Assembly (NCBI RefSeq): GCF_900110435.1 | Contig: NZ_FODT01000006.1 | Span: 62,001 to 126,000, forward strand | Direction: 5' to 3' | DNA length: 64,000 bases | Origin: Rhodopseudomonas pseudopalustris | Lineage (GTDB): Bacteria; Pseudomonadota; Alphaproteobacteria; Rhizobiales; Xanthobacteraceae | Shown: positions 26,970-35,530 of the stretch, piece after piece | Layout of the letters: each line of letters opens with the position of its first letter | Position numbering within the stretch: the first letter of the stretch is position 1 | Translations under genes and position numbers: made by a program | The notes under the pieces: generated by a model | Databases searched by the model: none | What the model was told of the DNA's origin: nothing | The model's input: only the letters and a program-made list of their open reading frames with translations

Positions 26970-27851
26970 TCAGCGGGTCGGGATCGGCTTGTCGCCGCGA
27001 TAATCGTAGAAGCCGCGCTGGGTCTTGCGGCCGAGCCAGCCGGCCTCGACGTATTTCACCAGCAGCGGACAGGGCCGGTATTTGGAATCGGCCAGCCCCT
27101 CGTGCAGCACCTGCATGATCGACAGGCAGGTATCGAGGCCGATGAAATCCGCCAGTTCCAGCGGGCCCATCGGATGATGCGCGCCGAGCTTCATCGCAGC
27201 GTCGATCGCTTCGACGTTGCCGACGCCTTCATACAGCGTGTAGATCGCCTCGTTGATCATCGGCAGCAGGATGCGGTTGACGATGAAAGCCGGGAAATCC
27301 TCGGACACTGCGATCTGCTTGCCGAGCTTGGTGACGAACGCCTTCGAGGTCTCGAAAGTGGCGTCGTCGGTGGCAATGCCGCGGATCAACTCCACCAGTT
27401 CCATCACCGGCACCGGATTCATGAAATGAATGCCGATGAAGCGTTCCGGCCGGTCGGTCGAGGCGGCGAGCCGGGTGATCGAGATCGACGACGTATTCGA
27501 GGCGACGATCGCCTCCGGCTTCAGCGTCGAACAGAGGTCGCGGAAGATCTTGCGCTTGACCTCTTCCTTCTCGACCGCGGTCTCGATCACCAGATCGCAA
27601 TCTGCGAGACCTTCGAGCTTTTCGGTGGCGGTGATGAGCGCCAGCGCCTTCTTGCGAGCGTCCTCGCTGATCAGCTTCTTGGAGATCTGACGCGACAGAT
27701 TGCCATTGATGGTGGCCATCGCCGATTTCAGCCGGTCGGCGGAGACGTCGTTCAGCACCACCTCGAATCCGCCCAGCGCCGCGACATGCGCGATGCCGTT
27801 GCCCATCTGGCCCGAGCCGATTACGCCGACTTTCTTGATTACTGCCGCCAT
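26970..27851 (-). CDS. 3-hydroxybutyryl-CoA (3-hydroxyacyl-CoA) dehydrogenase
   Basis: NAD-dependent oxidation of 3-hydroxyacyl-CoA to 3-oxoacyl-CoA. 293 residues, the length of the stand-alone Hbd/PaaH-like enzyme. Visible are the Rossmann motif [14 protein letters not shown], the catalytic HFMNP block ([11 protein letters not shown]) and the C-terminal dimerisation domain with [19 protein letters not shown] 27851 follows a GAAGACGAG site. The gene is downstream of etfA in the same direction, 165 bp away, and both serve acyl-CoA oxidation. Confidence 0.94.
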   Translation of the reverse strand: MAAVIKKVGVIGSGQMGNGIAHVAALGGFEVVLNDVSADRLKSAMATINGNLSRQISKKLISEDARKKALALITATEKLEGLADCDLVIETAVEKEEVKRKIFRDLCSTLKPEAIVASNTSSISITRLAASTDRPERFIGIHFMNPVPVMELVELIRGIATDDATFETSKAFVTKLGKQIAVSEDFPAFIVNRILLPMINEAIYTLYEGVGNVEAIDAAMKLGAHHPMGPLELADFIGLDTCLSIMQVLHEGLADSKYRPCPLLVKYVEAGWLGRKTQRGFYDYRGDKPIPTR

Positions 27852-27976
27852 CTCGTCTTCTCGTTGGGAGCCCGGTCGCGCGATGCGCCGGCCGGTCCAG
27901 TCTCGCATGTTTCTGCGCCGAAGTCCGTCGCTCCGGCGCGGTAGACCGTAACACGGTAAAAACTAAAGCTTTGGCA

Positions 27977-28002
27977 ACGGACCCGGCCGCAGCCGGATCC
28001 GT
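27977..28002 (-). terminator. Hairpin after etfA
   Basis: On the minus strand an 11-bp stem (ACGGATCCGGC with GCCGGGTCCGT, one G-T pair) begins 15 bp after the etfA stop. A T-rich stretch follows only after about 14 bases, so it is a weak intrinsic terminator or an mRNA-end hairpin. Confidence 0.4.
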
Positions 28003-28016
28003 CCGCAATCCGGCGT

Positions 28017-28967
28017 TTACTTGCCGAGCTTGCCCAGTTCTTCGGTCAATTCCGGAACCGCCTGGTAGAGGTCGGCGACCAGACCGTAATCGGCGACCTG
28101 GAAGATCGGCGCGTCTTCGTCCTTGTTGATCGCGACGATCACCTTGGAGTCCTTCATGCCGGCGAGATGCTGGATCGCGCCGGAAATGCCGATTGCGACA
28201 TACAGCTCCGGGGCCACCACCTTGCCGGTCTGGCCGACCTGCCAGTCGTTCGGCGCGTAGCCGGCATCGACCGCGGCGCGCGAGGCGCCGACACCGGCGC
28301 CGAGCTTGTCGGCGAGCGGCTCGATGTACTTGGTGAAGTTCTCACGGCTCTGCATCGCACGGCCGCCGGAGACGATGATCTTGGCCGAGGCCAGTTCCGG
28401 ACGATCGCTCTTGGCGACTTCCTCGCCGACGAAGCTCGACAGCGCGGGATCCGCCGCCGCCGCGACGGCCTCGATCGCGGCGCTGCCGCCCTCACCGGTC
28501 GCCTGGAAGGTCGAGGTGCGGACGGTGATCACCTTCTTGGCGTCCTTCGACTTCACGGTCTGGATCGCGTTGCCGGCGTAGATCGGGCGCTCGAAGGTGT
28601 CGGGCGCGACCACCTTGATGATCTCCGACAGCTGCATGACGTCGAGCAATGCTGCGACGCGCGGCATCACGTTCTTGAAGCGCGAGGTCGCGGGCGCGAC
28701 GATCGCATCGTAGTTCGGCGCCAGCGACACCAGCAGCGCAGCCAGCGGCTCGGCGAGGTCGTGCTCATAAAGCGGCGCTTCGGCCAGCAGCACCTTGGCG
28801 ACGCCCTGCAGCTTCGCAGCGGCTTCGGCCGCAGCCTTGGTGCCCTCGCCGCCACCGGCGACCAGGACATGGACTTCGGCGCCCAAAGCGGCGGCCGCGG
28901 TCAGCGCCTTGTTGGTGGCGTCCTTGAGCTGGGCGTGGTCGTGTTCGGCAATCAGCAGCGTGGCCAT
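28017..28967 (-). CDS. etfA: Electron transfer flavoprotein, alpha subunit
   Basis: With EtfB carries electrons from acyl-CoA dehydrogenases to ETF-quinone oxidoreductase. 316 residues. The N-terminal domain is followed by the FAD-binding C-terminal domain with [44 protein letters not shown] and [18 protein letters not shown] in shorter family pieces. Its start overlaps the etfB stop by one base (TGATG), so the two are translationally coupled. Confidence 0.96.
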   Translation of the reverse strand: MATLLIAEHDHAQLKDATNKALTAAAALGAEVHVLVAGGGEGTKAAAEAAAKLQGVAKVLLAEAPLYEHDLAEPLAALLVSLAPNYDAIVAPATSRFKNVMPRVAALLDVMQLSEIIKVVAPDTFERPIYAGNAIQTVKSKDAKKVITVRTSTFQATGEGGSAAIEAVAAAADPALSSFVGEEVAKSDRPELASAKIIVSGGRAMQSRENFTKYIEPLADKLGAGVGASRAAVDAGYAPNDWQVGQTGKVVAPELYVAIGISGAIQHLAGMKDSKVIVAINKDEDAPIFQVADYGLVADLYQAVPELTEELGKLGK

Positions 28968-29716
28968 CAGATAACACCCGCTTCGTTCTTGAGTTTGGAG
29001 ACCAGTTCGGCGACGTCCTTGACCTTGACGCCGGCCTTGCGGCCGCTCGGTTCGACGGTCTTGAGGACTTCCAGGCGCGGCGCGAGATCGACGCCGTACT
29101 GGTCCGCGGTCTTCTCGGCGATCGGCTTCTTCTTCGCCTTCATGATGTTGGGCAGGCTGGCGTAGCGCGGCTCGTTCAGCCGCAGATCGGTGGTGACGAT
29201 CGCCGGCCCCTTCAGCTTCACGGTCTGCGAACCGCCGTCGACTTCACGCGACACCGTGAAGTCGGAGCCTTCGACTTCGAGCTTGGAGGCGAAGGTCGCC
29301 TGCGCCCAGCCGAGCAGCGCCGCCAGCATCTGGCCGGTCTGGTTGCTATCGTCGTCGATCGCCTGCTTGCCGAGAATGATCAGTCCGGGCTGTTCCTCAT
29401 CGGCAATCGCCTTGAGGATCTTGGCCACCGCCAGCGGCTCGACGGTGCCCTCGGCCTTGACCAGGATGCCGCGGTCGGCGCCCATCGCAAGACCCGTGCG
29501 CAGCGTTTCCGAAGCCTGCGCCGGTCCGATCGAGACCACCACCACCTCGGTCGCTTTGCCGGCCTCCTTGAGCCGCAGGGCTTCCTCGACCGCAATTTCA
29601 TCGAACGGATTCATCGACATCTTGACGTTGGTGAGCTCAACGCCGGATCCGTCACTCTTGACCCTGATCTTGACGTTGTAGTCGACCACCCGCTTGACCG
29701 GCACCAGAACCTTCAT
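28967..29716 (-). CDS. etfB: Electron transfer flavoprotein, beta subunit
   Basis: 249 residues starting [18 protein letters not shown], standard for EtfB. It shows the AMP-binding segments [19 protein letters not shown] and [19 protein letters not shown] and the conserved recognition loop [15 protein letters not shown]. First gene of etfBA; the PduO-type gene lies 102 bp upstream in the same direction. Confidence 0.96.
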   Translation of the reverse strand: MKVLVPVKRVVDYNVKIRVKSDGSGVELTNVKMSMNPFDEIAVEEALRLKEAGKATEVVVVSIGPAQASETLRTGLAMGADRGILVKAEGTVEPLAVAKILKAIADEEQPGLIILGKQAIDDDSNQTGQMLAALLGWAQATFASKLEVEGSDFTVSREVDGGSQTVKLKGPAIVTTDLRLNEPRYASLPNIMKAKKKPIAEKTADQYGVDLAPRLEVLKTVEPSGRKAGVKVKDVAELVSKLKNEAGVI

Positions 29717-29818
29717 CGATCCTCTTTCGTTTTGCGCTGGGGTTATCTTGATCGTGGCGGCGGAACCTAAAGCCCCCGCTATCGGCGGTCAACGCGGATA
29801 AGCCAAAAACTGCCCGTT

Positions 29819-30391
29819 CTAGCGGTTCTGGCCGGGAACCCAGAGGACGTCGCCGCTACCGGCATCATTTACCGCACGGCTGGCGACAAACAGGAAGTCC
29901 GACAGTCTGTTCACGTATTGCACCGCCGCCTTGGTGATCGTCTCATCCGGCTGAGCTGCGAGTTCCACCATCACCCGTTCTGCACGGCGACATATTGTCC
30001 GGGCCAGATGCAGGTAAGCGGCGCCGGGTTTGCCGCCGGGAAGAACGAACGATGTCAATGGTGCAAGACGATCGTTGAGCTGATCGATCTCCCGTTCCAG
30101 CCGCTCGACCTGGGACGACAGAACCCGCAACCGCTCGGCCTTGCCCTCACGCTCCGGAACCGCGAGGTCGGCGCCGAGATCGAACAGATCGTTCTGGATC
30201 CGTCCCAGCATCGCGTCGATCTCCGGATGGCCGGCAAGATGCGCCCGCGCCACGCCCAGCGCCGCATTGGTCTCATCGACCGTGCCATAGGCGGCGATCC
30301 GCAGATCGTATTTCGGCCGGCGCTCGCCGGTGCCGAGCGAGGTGGAGCCGTCGTCACCGGTCCGGGTGTAGATTCGATTGAGAACGACCAT
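29819..30391 (-). CDS. PduO-type ATP:cob(I)alamin adenosyltransferase
   Basis: Adenosylates cob(I)alamin to form adenosylcobalamin. 190 residues. Diagnostic are the N-terminal ATP-binding motif TRTGDDGSTSLGTGERRPK, AAYGTVDETNAALG, and the C-terminal helices with RRAERVMVELA and YVNRLSDFLFVASRAVN. It is in line with a small membrane protein gene upstream (30446-30640) and with etfBA downstream, a conserved order in related genomes as far as I recall. Confidence 0.93.
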   Translation of the reverse strand: MVVLNRIYTRTGDDGSTSLGTGERRPKYDLRIAAYGTVDETNAALGVARAHLAGHPEIDAMLGRIQNDLFDLGADLAVPEREGKAERLRVLSSQVERLEREIDQLNDRLAPLTSFVLPGGKPGAAYLHLARTICRRAERVMVELAAQPDETITKAAVQYVNRLSDFLFVASRAVNDAGSGDVLWVPGQNR

Positions 30392-30445
30392 CGCGAAGGA
30401 ACCTCGGCAACCGAAACGGCATGGCGGAAAGCAGAACGCCCGTGG

Positions 30446-30640
30446 CTAGCGGCCCAACGCCCAGACCGCAAGCATGGTCACGATGATCGCGACGAATTGT
30501 AAGATCACCCGCCACCGCATCAGATTCTGCGACCGATTGGGCGATCCGCCCCGCATCATGTTGATCAGGCCGAGCAGCAGCACCAGCGCGACGGCACACA
30601 GGGCGACCGGGAGGAGGAACGAGCTGAGGAACGTTGCCAT
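30446..30640 (-). CDS. Small two-helix membrane protein (HIG1-like)
   Basis: 64 residues with two membrane helices (FLLPVALCAVALVLLLGLINM and ILQFVAIIVTMLAVWAL) joined by a short basic loop containing SPNRSQNLMRWR. This matches the small twin-transmembrane/HIG1-type proteins of Rhizobiales; function unproven, perhaps respiratory. ATG 30640 lies behind a GAGGA site. It stands 54 bp upstream of the adenosyltransferase gene in the same direction. Confidence 0.78.
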   Translation of the reverse strand: MATFLSSFLLPVALCAVALVLLLGLINMMRGGSPNRSQNLMRWRVILQFVAIIVTMLAVWALGR

Positions 30641-30777
30641 TCTGGTCTCATAACACCGGCGAACGAGGCGCGCTATCCCGGGCATAGCCGGCCGCGCAAC
30701 GAAGTCGGTTTGAGCCGGTTGGTGGCGGATGCTAACATTCCGTCCGACGCCAGCAGCAACCGTCAGTCAGGTGAACA

Positions 30778-31671
30778 GTGAGGCAGATCCGCTACGTCTA
30801 TGCGGTCGGAATGGACGCGTTCTATACGTTTCTGGCCGATGACGGGTGGGCGATCGCGAGCCACATTGCGCTGTCCTCGCTGATGGCGCTGTTCCCCTTC
30901 CTGATCGTGCTGACGTCGCTGGCGGGGTTTTTCGGCTCCAAGGACCTTGCCGATCAGGCTGCCGAGCTGTTGCTCGACATCTGGCCGGCGCAGGTCGCCA
31001 GCACGCTCTCGGGCGAGATTCACGACGTGCTGACCACCACCCGCGGCGGGGCGCTGACGATCGGTCTGGTGCTGGCGCTGTATTTCGCCTCGAACGGCGT
31101 CGAGAGCCTGCGGGTGGCCCTGAACCGCGCCTACGCGGTGATCGAGGTGCGGCCGTGGTACCTGCTGCGGCTGGAATCGATCGGTTACACGCTGGTCGCG
31201 GCCTTCACTGCGCTGGCGATGGCGTTCCTGATCGTGCTCGGGCCGCTGATCCTCGCCACCGCCCGCCACTATGTGCCGTTACTGGTCGAGGACAATCAGA
31301 CCCTGCTGACCGTGGCGCGCTACGGCATCACCATCGGCGCGCTGATCCTCGCATTGGGAATCCTGCACGCACGGCTGCCTGCCGGCCACCGGACGCTGAA
31401 GCAGATCGCACCCGGCATCGCCTTCACCATCGTGGCGTCGCTGGCCTCCGGCATGGGCTTCGGCTTCTATCTGGCGCGCTTCGCCAATAACTACGTGACG
31501 ATGTATGCCGGCCTCGCCTCGGTGATCATCGCGCTGGTGTTTCTGTATTTCATCGCCGCGATTTTCGTCTATGGCGGCGAACTCAACGCCGCGATCATCA
31601 AGTCGCGGCTGCCGGACGGCGTGACGCTTCAAGCAGCGCAATTGCGAGCGCGCGAGGAGAAACCGGTTTAA
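30778..31671 (+). CDS. YihY/BrkB family inner-membrane protein
   Basis: 297 residues with about six membrane helices and the family segment YTFLADDGWAIASHIALSSL near the N-terminus. Others are FLIVLTSLAGFFG, SNGVESLRVALNRAY and the C-terminal LASVIIALVFLYFIAAIFVYGGELNAA in shorter pieces. Its old name, ribonuclease BN, is not applicable; function is unknown. A GTG at 30778 is the only early start because a stop lies two codons upstream. The last 74 bp overlap the convergent kinase gene. Confidence 0.87.
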   Translation: MRQIRYVYAVGMDAFYTFLADDGWAIASHIALSSLMALFPFLIVLTSLAGFFGSKDLADQAAELLLDIWPAQVASTLSGEIHDVLTTTRGGALTIGLVLALYFASNGVESLRVALNRAYAVIEVRPWYLLRLESIGYTLVAAFTALAMAFLIVLGPLILATARHYVPLLVEDNQTLLTVARYGITIGALILALGILHARLPAGHRTLKQIAPGIAFTIVASLASGMGFGFYLARFANNYVTMYAGLASVIIALVFLYFIAAIFVYGGELNAAIIKSRLPDGVTLQAAQLRAREEKPV

Positions 31672-32809
31672 GCAGGAAGCCGTCTGCACCCGCCTCGCGC
31701 GCCGCCGCCTCGTCGTGATCGCGGCCGGAGACGCCGATGATCGGGACCAGGCCGAACGGCGCATCGAGCGCGCGGATTTGCCGGATCGCCTCGAGCCCGC
31801 TGATGCCCGGCAGCACCATGTCCATCAGCACCGCATCGAAACCGCCTTGCGCGAGCCGCTCCGGAGCGGCCTCTCCACTGCCGATGAAGTCGGTGTGGTG
31901 GCCGAGTTCGGTCAGAATCGCGTTGAGCACGACGCGGCCGAACGGATTGTCCTCGACGCTGAGCAGGCGGAGCGGCCGGCCGCGGTCCAACGTGTGTGGA
32001 CCCGGCGTCGCAGGCTGCGGCGGCTTGGCGCGCGTCAGCGTGACAGTCAGCGTGAAGACCGCGCCGCCCTTCGGCCGCTGCGCCACCGCGACATCGCCCT
32101 GCATCGCGCGCGCGATTTGCCGCACCGAGGACAGGCCGAGGCCGGCGCCGCCGAATCGCGATGCGATGCTGACATTGGCCTGGGAGAAAGGCCTGAATAG
32201 TCGCTTGATTTCCGCGAGCGTGAGGCCGATGCCGCTGTCTGACACTGCGAAACTCACGCGGGCAGCGTCCTTGCCGGCCGGGGCGGACGAGACTTTCAGC
32301 GCGACATCGCCGCGCTCGGTGAACTTCACCGCGTTGTCGATCAGGTTTTCCAGCGCCGCGCGCAGACGCACCGCATCGCCGACCACGAAGGCCGGCAGCC
32401 GCTGCGAGATCGTCACCGTCGCGTGCAGGCCCTTGGCGGCAGCGCGGCCGGACAGCGAGTCGCCGGCGTTGCGCGCCAGCGCCCGCAGATCGAAGAACTC
32501 GTTTCGGACCCCGAGACCGGCCGAGCCGAGCCGCGCCGCATCAACGAAAAGCGTAGCCAATCCAGATAGATGCTCGGCGCCGGCCTTGATGGTGTCGACC
32601 CAGCGGCGCTCGCGCTCGCCGAGGTCGGAGGTCGCCAGCAGATCGCTGACGGCGAGGATACCGGTGAGCGGCGTGCGCACTTCATGAGCGAACGCCGCCA
32701 GCGCGGTCTCGACCATGCCGGGGGCGTCGGCCTTCTTGCGGGCGCGCTTCACCGGCGTCCGCTTGAGCTGCGTTCGCCCGCTGCGCAGGGCGCGCGACTT
32801 CACTGCCAT
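31598..32809 (-). CDS. Hybrid histidine kinase/receiver protein, soluble
   Basis: 403 residues. A basic N-terminal tail is followed directly by HisKA (AFAHEVRTPLTG, phospho-acceptor His about residue 42), HATPase with N box (ENLIDNAVKF), G1 (VSDSGIGL) and G2 (GGAGLGLSSVRQI), and a C-terminal receiver with VEDN, the acceptor Asp in LMDMVLPG and Lys in FLLKPVS. There is no membrane segment or sensor domain, so its input must come from partners. ATG 32809 is used. The stop region overlaps the 3' end of the YihY gene on the other strand by 74 bp. Confidence 0.9.
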   Translation of the reverse strand: MAVKSRALRSGRTQLKRTPVKRARKKADAPGMVETALAAFAHEVRTPLTGILAVSDLLATSDLGERERRWVDTIKAGAEHLSGLATLFVDAARLGSAGLGVRNEFFDLRALARNAGDSLSGRAAAKGLHATVTISQRLPAFVVGDAVRLRAALENLIDNAVKFTERGDVALKVSSAPAGKDAARVSFAVSDSGIGLTLAEIKRLFRPFSQANVSIASRFGGAGLGLSSVRQIARAMQGDVAVAQRPKGGAVFTLTVTLTRAKPPQPATPGPHTLDRGRPLRLLSVEDNPFGRVVLNAILTELGHHTDFIGSGEAAPERLAQGGFDAVLMDMVLPGISGLEAIRQIRALDAPFGLVPIIGVSGRDHDEAAAREAGADGFLLKPVSPRALAIALLEASRRPAAAT

Positions 32810-32904
32810 GGTTCCCCCGACCCCAACGCCGGCCACCATGCCATGGCGGGCTTAACAGAGTCACCGGGAAACCAACTCCGCTCGCGCCGGGCATGGGGCA
32901 AACT

Positions 32905-33786
32905 TCAGGCAGGTGTGGCAAGCCCGATCATCTTTCGGACATCCTCCGAACCGACCCCGGCCGCCCGCAACGCGCGCAATCCGGTCGCGCCGGATGACTT
33001 CGACAGCTTGCGTCCCTCGCCGTCGCGGAGCAGCGGATGGTGCCGATACACCGGCGCCGGCAGACCAAGCAAAGTCTGCAGCAACCGGTGCACGCTGGTC
33101 GACCAGAACAGGTCGGCGCCGCGGACCACTTCGGTGACGCCCTGCAGCGCGTCGTCGATCACCACAGAGAGGTGATAGCTCGTCGGAGTCTCCTTGCGCG
33201 CGATCACCACGTCGCCCCACGCTTCCGGCCGCGCCGAAACCATGCCGGTCTCGCTATCAGGACCGTGACCGCGTTCATCCCAGAACAGATCGCCCGCGAG
33301 CGCGCGTGCGGCCGTCATGTCGAGCCGCAGCGCATAGGGCGCGCCGGACCCGATCAACCGGTCGCGTTCGTCCGGATCGAGCTGCTTGCCCGCGCCGGGA
33401 TAAAGCGGCGCGCCGTCGGGATCGTGCGGCCACGGCCCCGCGACCTGCCTGGCCGCAACTTGGCGCGCGATCTCGGCGCGACTTTCGAACGCCGGGTAGA
33501 TTAGCCCCTGCGCCGCGAGCTGCTCGACCGCCGCGCGATACAGCGCGAAATGATCGGACTGCCGCCGCACCTCCGGCTCCCACCGAATGCCGAGCCAGGC
33601 CAGGTCCTGATAGATCGCCTGCTCGTAGTCGGGCCGGCAGCGCGCCCTGTCGATATCCTCGATCCGCAACAGCAGTCGGCCGTCGCTGGCCCGCGCCAGA
33701 TCGAAATTCAGCAGCGCCGAATAAGCGTGGCCGAGATGCAGATAGCCGTTCGGGCTCGGGGCGAATCGGAAAACGGGTGGCGGCAT
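32905..33786 (-). CDS. gluQ: Glutamyl-Q tRNA(Asp) synthetase
   Basis: Attaches glutamate to queuosine in the anticodon of tRNA(Asp). 293 residues, resembling the catalytic core of GluRS without its anticodon-binding domain. Shows RFAPSPNGYLHLGHAYSALL (HIGH region, here HLGH), RIEDIDRARCRPDYEQAI and a KLSKSSGA KMSKS-type loop. The usual zinc-binding Cys cluster is not apparent (FESRAEIARQ in its place). ATG 33786 at the edge of a palindromic repeat. The next gene (alkA) diverges. Confidence 0.94.
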   Translation of the reverse strand: MPPPVFRFAPSPNGYLHLGHAYSALLNFDLARASDGRLLLRIEDIDRARCRPDYEQAIYQDLAWLGIRWEPEVRRQSDHFALYRAAVEQLAAQGLIYPAFESRAEIARQVAARQVAGPWPHDPDGAPLYPGAGKQLDPDERDRLIGSGAPYALRLDMTAARALAGDLFWDERGHGPDSETGMVSARPEAWGDVVIARKETPTSYHLSVVIDDALQGVTEVVRGADLFWSTSVHRLLQTLLGLPAPVYRHHPLLRDGEGRKLSKSSGATGLRALRAAGVGSEDVRKMIGLATPA

Positions 33787-33802
33787 TGTTCGACTCGATC
33801 GT

Positions 33803-33886
33803 CATTGCAGGGCTTGACCCGGCAATCCATCCATCGCGACAGTGTTACGTCTTGGATGGATGCCCGGGTCAAGCCCGGGCATAATG
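33803..33886. repeat. Family F palindromic repeat
   Basis: Ends CATTGCAGGGCTTGACCCGG and CCCGGGTCAAGCCCGGGCAT pair imperfectly over about 40 bp around ATCCATCCA/TGGATGGAT. It fills the gap between gluQ and alkA, which diverge, so any promoter for either lies very near or inside it. Confidence 0.75.
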
Positions 33887-33909
33887 AACATCAAGGTTGC
33901 AGCTTCACG

Positions 33910-34578
33910 ATGACCATCCACCTCGACACCCAGGCCGACCTCGACGCCGCGATCGCCACGCTGGTGAAGCAGGACAAGCGGCTGCGGCCGGTGCTGAAGA
34001 TCGCCGGGATGCCGGCGCTGCGGCGGCGCGACCCGGGCTTCAAGGGGCTGGCGGCGATCGTCTGCGGCCAGCAATTATCGGTGGCGAGCGCGGCGGCGAT
34101 CTGGGGTCGGGTCGGCGCGGCGTTCGACCCGTTCGATCATGCGGCGATCAAGCGCGCCCGCACCGACCGGCTCGGCCGGCTCGGGCTGTCGGCGGCGAAG
34201 ATCAAGACGCTGAAGGCGCTCGCCAGGGAGCTTCACGCCGAGCGGCTCAATCTCGATGTGCTCGCCAATCAGGACGCCGATATCGCCCACGCCACGCTGA
34301 CCGCGCTGCACGGCATCGGGCCGTGGACCGCGGATATCTATCTGCTGTTCTGCCTCGGCCATGGCGACGCCTGGCCGGCCGGCGATCTCGCGGTGCAGGA
34401 GGCGATGCGGATCGGGCTCGGCCTCGAGGCGCGGCCGACCGCCAAGCAGATGGCGCCCCTGGCCGAACCCTGGCGCCCGCTGCGCGGCGCCGCGGCGCAT
34501 CTGTGGTGGGCTTACTACCACGCCGTGAAGAAACGCGAGGGCGTGATCGCTGGGAAGACGACGAAGCCGGAGGCCTAG
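33910..34578 (+). CDS. alkA: DNA-3-methyladenine glycosylase II
   Basis: Excises alkylated purines to start base-excision repair. 222 residues with the HhH-GPD fold: QQLSVASAAAIWGRV, the helix-hairpin-helix LHGIGPWTADIYLL and the catalytic Asp in WPAGDLAVQEAM. It lacks the longer N-terminal domain of E. coli AlkA, as do many short bacterial members. ATG 33910 is used; the frame extends upstream through repeat and the gluQ region. Another alkylation-repair gene (ogt) lies at 50607. Confidence 0.9.
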   Translation: MTIHLDTQADLDAAIATLVKQDKRLRPVLKIAGMPALRRRDPGFKGLAAIVCGQQLSVASAAAIWGRVGAAFDPFDHAAIKRARTDRLGRLGLSAAKIKTLKALARELHAERLNLDVLANQDADIAHATLTALHGIGPWTADIYLLFCLGHGDAWPAGDLAVQEAMRIGLGLEARPTAKQMAPLAEPWRPLRGAAAHLWWAYYHAVKKREGVIAGKTTKPEA

Positions 34579-34638
34579 TCGATCAGCGCGTCAGCTTGGC
34601 GCTTTTCCGGCTCTGATCGAACCCAAACCAAAGCTCTG

Positions 34639-34780
34639 ATACCAACGGCCCTCAATCTCCACCTCCTCAGCGTCACCCTTCCTCCTCAGCGTCACCCTTC
34701 GAGGCGCGCGACGCGCGCACCCGGATCACGTCCGTGGCAGGCTCTCAGGATGACGACCGCGAGAGCAGGTCACGGCGCCA
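34639..34780 (-). repeat. Family D repeat, copy 1 (inverse orientation)
   Basis: Starts with ATACCAAC and carries CCTCAGCGTCACCCTTCGAGG twice in part, then GGCAGGCTCTCAGGATGACG. These blocks are the reverse complement of those in the 37764-37978 copy (GTCATCCTGAGAGCCTGCC). It lies between alkA and the convergent cytochrome b561 gene, in a 244-bp gap. Confidence 0.65.
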
Positions 34781-34822
34781 GGCCATTGATATTAGACGAC
34801 GACAACCATCCCGGGTCTGGGA

Positions 34823-35413
34823 TCATCGTCGCTCCGCCTCGGTCTTGGCGCCGACCGGAAGCATCCGGCTCAACACCGAATCCCGCAACACGAACCGATG
34901 CAACAAGGCCGCGGCGGTGTGAACGCCGACCAAGCACAACAACAGATTGGCCAGGACTTCGTGGACGTCCTCGAGCGAATGCGCGAGCGCGCGATCCGTC
35001 GGCATCAGCGGCGGCAGGGTGAAAAGGCCGAACACCTCGACCGCGCGCCCCTTCGCCGCCATCATCAGCAGGCCTGTTATCGGTATTGCAAAGAGCACGA
35101 GGTAGAGAGCCACATGCACCACCTTGGCGCCGAGGCGCAGCAATTGCGGTCCAGGCGTCGGCTGCAGCGCCGGCGCCGCCACGCGCCAGCTCAGCCGGAT
35201 TGCGGTCAACGCCATCAACACCACGCCAATCGAAGTATGCAGATTGACGAGCTGGGCCTTCTCGGGGCCGCGAGGCATCTCCTCCATGACGAGGCCGGCC
35301 CCGAACGCAATGGCGACGGCCAGCAGCGTCAGCCAGTGGATCGACTGCGTGAACGAATCGTAGCGGCTGTCAGCGGGCGGCGAAGCGATCCCGACCGCAT
35401 TCGTGTAACTCAT
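34823..35413 (-). CDS. Cytochrome b561 family protein
   Basis: 196 residues with four membrane helices. Candidate haem-ligand histidines sit in SIHWLTLLA, VNLHTSIGVV, VHVALYLV and GVHTAAALLH. This is the bacterial CybB-type dihaem cytochrome b561, an inner-membrane electron carrier. ATG 35413 follows GAGGTG. The gene diverges from the DUF4010 gene over 118 bp. Confidence 0.88.
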   Translation of the reverse strand: MSYTNAVGIASPPADSRYDSFTQSIHWLTLLAVAIAFGAGLVMEEMPRGPEKAQLVNLHTSIGVVLMALTAIRLSWRVAAPALQPTPGPQLLRLGAKVVHVALYLVLFAIPITGLLMMAAKGRAVEVFGLFTLPPLMPTDRALAHSLEDVHEVLANLLLCLVGVHTAAALLHRFVLRDSVLSRMLPVGAKTEAERR

Positions 35414-35530
35414 TGCTGCACACCTCGTTGGAAGGTGCTTGATGATCCCATGACGGCCCTGACCGGACGCTGACACGCGCTGTCGGCGACTCTTGCCATC
35501 GAATCGCAGGCCGTTGCGAGATGTCGCTTC

